From: Progne subis subis
Lineage: Eukaryota > Chordata > Aves > Passeriformes > Hirundinidae
Direction: 5' to 3'
Assembly: GCA_022316685.1 (NCBI GenBank)
Contig: JAKJHU010000023.1
Coordinates: 6,249,192 to 6,313,191, forward strand
DNA length: 64,000 bases
Part shown: positions 62,010 through 64,000 of the stretch, piece by piece
Position numbering within the stretch: the first letter of the stretch is position 1
Layout: every line of letters begins with the position of its first letter
Translations under genes and position numbers: made by a program
Notes under the pieces: generated by a model
What the model was told of the DNA's origin: nothing
The model's input: only the letters and a program-made list of their open reading frames with translations
Database searches by the model: none

Positions 62010-62825
62010 CAGGTTTGAAACCCTGCCAGTCTCCAGTCCACTTCCCACTAAAAGTAGGACCAGCAGGTTGCCTAGGTTGCCTCCTGTTGAATTTGAGTGT
62101 TTCTTAGGATGGAGATTGCACAATCTCCAAAGGCATTGTGTCATTGTTTGACATTTTTCACACTGAAGATGGTTTTGCTACTATTTTTTATAATTTTCCT
62201 TATCTGTTGCCTCTTTTCACTTCATCCCTATGAGCAGAGTTTGGGTCTGTCTTCTCTACACCCTCCCGTTAAACAGTTCTGGACAGCAATAAACTCTCCC
62301 CTTTGCCTTTTCTTCTGCTGAAAAAAAACCAGTCCCCATGGTCTTTCCTTTATATCATGTACTCCAGCCCCGTGAACATCTTGGGGACTGGGGCTGAACT
62401 TGCCCCAGAAGGTCCATAGCTTTCTTGTAGTGGGAAGCCCAAAACTGGATGCAAAACTTTCAGCACAATCTCATAAATGTCAAATACATGGGAAAAGTAA
62501 TTTCCTTGGACCCCCTGGGTATGGTTTTGCTAAAATTGTGCAGGATATGATTGGCTGCCTTTGCCACAGGGATACACACTGCTCACCGATATTTAACTTG
62601 TAGCACCAAATTGATAGCTCCCTTTTAGCAAGGCTGCCTGCTAATCTCTTAGTCCCTGGCCCAGATGGTTGCTGGGATTCTTCTTTCCCAGGTGCAGGAT
62701 TTTGCACTTCCCTTTGCTGAACTTCATAAGGGTCCAATCAATGCATTGCTCCATTCTAGCAAGATTTCCCTCTACACAACTTGGCATCAGCTGTGAATTT
62801 TCTGAGTAGTGCACACTCAACATGG
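62010..62825 (-). mobile_element. CR1 LINE, 3' part (left of nested LTR)
   Basis: The plus strand carries complements of a long-UTR CR1 subfamily in order: TCCACTTCCCACTAAAAGTA (about 62036), TTGAATTTGAGTGTTTCTTA and GGATGGAGATTGCACAATCT (about 62087-62126), CATGTACTCCAGCCCCGTGA (about 62357), GGGAAGCCCAAAACTGGATG (about 62432) and CAGGTGCAGGATTTTGCACT (about 62690). The minus-strand reading shows LMKFSKGKCKILHLGKK near 62690-62740, the CR1 reverse-transcriptase C-terminal motif. Frames are broken. The element is interrupted at about 62825 and resumes at 63409. Confidence 0.92.
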
Positions 62826-63408
62826 TGCCGGGTGTTCCCCAGCCAGCTCCCGGCACCAGGCCAAGAGTGGGCTGTTCCCAGAAGGCAGCACAGTCCAGGG
62901 TACAGCTGTAGGGCTTATGCTCTACAGCACAGGCTGTCAAGCATCAAGGGCAGGAGCAAGAAGGGGGGAGAGGTCTTCCCTGTGGTTTCCAAAAGGTTTA
63001 TTCTAAAGAAGGGTCAGGGATGAAAGACAGAAAACACATAAAGGAGAGGTCTCAGGTAGAGGGTACAACTTTTAACCAATAGGGGAAACACGGGGGAGCA
63101 TCACAGGGCGGGACTGACAATATACAAACCAATGGGAACACAAGGGGAGGGGAACAGCTCAAACAAACCAATGGGGCTTCGAATATTAGAGGATTTCCTA
63201 GGGGATTTCCAGAGCTGGGGGCAGGTACCGTGTGGGATTGACAACTCAAAAGGAGGAGGAACAGAGAACTCTCTAACAAGGAATAGGCCTTAGGGAAGAT
63301 GGACAGCTAGGGGGAGGGTATAACTTAGACTGAACCAGCAAAGCAGGGGGAAAACAGAACAGACTATTAGGGACAAAAACACACCGCAACACACACTGTC
63401 CCTTCATC
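62826..63408 (-). mobile_element. Solo LTR nested inside a CR1
   Basis: About 580 bp separate two parts of one CR1 that are contiguous in the family consensus. On the minus strand it has a poly(A) signal AATAAA (63002-62997), a weak TTAAAA TATA-like box some 65 bp upstream, and U3 sequence to the right with three AACCAAT boxes, seen on the plus strand at 63074-63080, 63127-63133 and 63166-63172. Termini near TGGTGCCGGG (left) and CACACCGCAACA (right) fit TG...CA, but the exact ends and target duplication are unclear. No retroviral coding sequence is present, hence a solo LTR. Family not assigned. Confidence 0.72.
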
Positions 63409-64000
63409 CCAGTAATTTACAGACATAAAACAGTCTGGTTCCAAATATGAATCCCTGAAGACTATCACAGCAACCATCAGGTAGATGCATACTGTACTGT
63501 TGATTAAAATCCTTGAAGACACATCGTCCAGGCTATTATCCATTCACCTTATTGCTTACTGTCCGCTTAGCCAAGCATATCTCACCAATTTGGCCATGAA
63601 AATACTGTCGGAAACCACACCAAAGGCTTTGCTAAAGTCAAAATATACAGCATCCACCACCCTCTCCTCACTGTGAGTCATCTGTCTCGTCACAGAAGGC
63701 AATCAGTTTCATCAGGCACAATATGCTGCTGGTAATTCCATGCAGGCTGTTTCCAATCACCCTTTTGACATTCAAGCACTGGGACAGGACCTCCAAGAGG
63801 ACTTGCTCCATAAAATTTGGCATGTCCTTGCAAAGCTGCTATAGAGCAGCCACAGGGTGATGTTGGCCCACTCCTCTGGTGCTCCTAGAGACATCCCATC
63901 TGGACCATCTGGCTTCTATATGCCCAACTTGCTTGAGTGCTCCCTTATTCTGTCTTCCTCTCCTCCGGGTATTGCCACAGAGGAGACTACAACCAGCCTC
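63409..64000 (-). mobile_element. CR1 LINE, 5'-ward part (right of nested LTR, runs off window)
   Basis: The plus strand continues with complements of the CR1 reverse-transcriptase region: AAAACAGTCTGGTTCCAAAT (about 63427), GTCGGAAACCACACCAAAGG then CTTTGCTAAAGTCAAAATAT (about 63610-63650), ACAGCATCCACCACCCTCTC, a TCCATGCAGGCTG region (about 63738) and CATCCCATCTGGACCATCTG (about 63893). The last is the complement of the segment encoding a GPDGM-like motif. It reaches the window end without a visible 5' end. Frames are disrupted. With the left part this is the longest CR1 here. Confidence 0.92.

Noticed and set aside
1..64000. tRNA genes, CRISPR arrays, bacterial operons or prophage
   Set aside because: No cloverleaf-compatible B-box context, no regularly spaced repeats and no dense coding. 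The CR1 and LTR content shows a vertebrate genome.

Overview
The window looks like noncoding DNA from a bird, probably a songbird. The evidence is the repeat content. CR1 LINE fragments lie on both strands, several ending in the degenerate ATTCTGTG/ATTCTATG octamer typical of avian CR1 3' ends. Four solo long terminal repeats (LTRs) of endogenous retroviruses (ERVs) have avian-style layouts, and simple-sequence tracts are frequent. No long open reading frame supports a complete gene. There is no operon structure, ribosome binding site or other prokaryotic sign. The species call rests on remembered repeat families, not on a search.

Layout. 1-3284 is unique AT-rich sequence with an AAC/AAAC microsatellite. 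3285-4070 is a plus-strand CR1 3' end. 4071-16553 is mostly unique sequence. 16554-18237 holds a tiny minus-strand CR1 end and the best preserved CR1 (17411-18237). 18238-25219 is AT-rich, with a probable ancient CR1 trace near 20.5 kb, a homopurine tract at 22.28 kb and two A/C-only tracts (22.4 and 23.9-24.2 kb). 25220-25823 is a minus-strand solo LTR. 25824-36039 is unique sequence with a short CR1 end (28981-29140) and a T/G tract with a G-rich end (30.1 kb). 36040-36335 is a plus-strand LTR with 22-bp repeats. 36336-47202 is unique apart from T/G tracts and a CR1 end (44230-44431). 47203-47700 is a minus-strand CR1. 48.3-49.0 kb holds more T/G and A/C tracts and a perfect inverted repeat. 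50270-50953 holds two phase-compatible candidate exons, the only plausible host coding sequence I found. 56227-56726 is an ERVL-like minus-strand LTR. 59415-59542 is a CR1 end. 62010-64000 is a long minus-strand CR1 interrupted by a minus-strand LTR at 62826-63408.

Overall this reads as an intron of a large gene or an intergenic desert, shaped by CR1 retrotransposition, ERV insertion followed by LTR-LTR recombination, and simple-repeat growth. No previously undescribed multi-gene system is visible. The items most worth checking are the candidate exon pair near 50.3-50.95 kb, the LTR nested in a CR1, and the recurrent long tracts that lack G on one strand.
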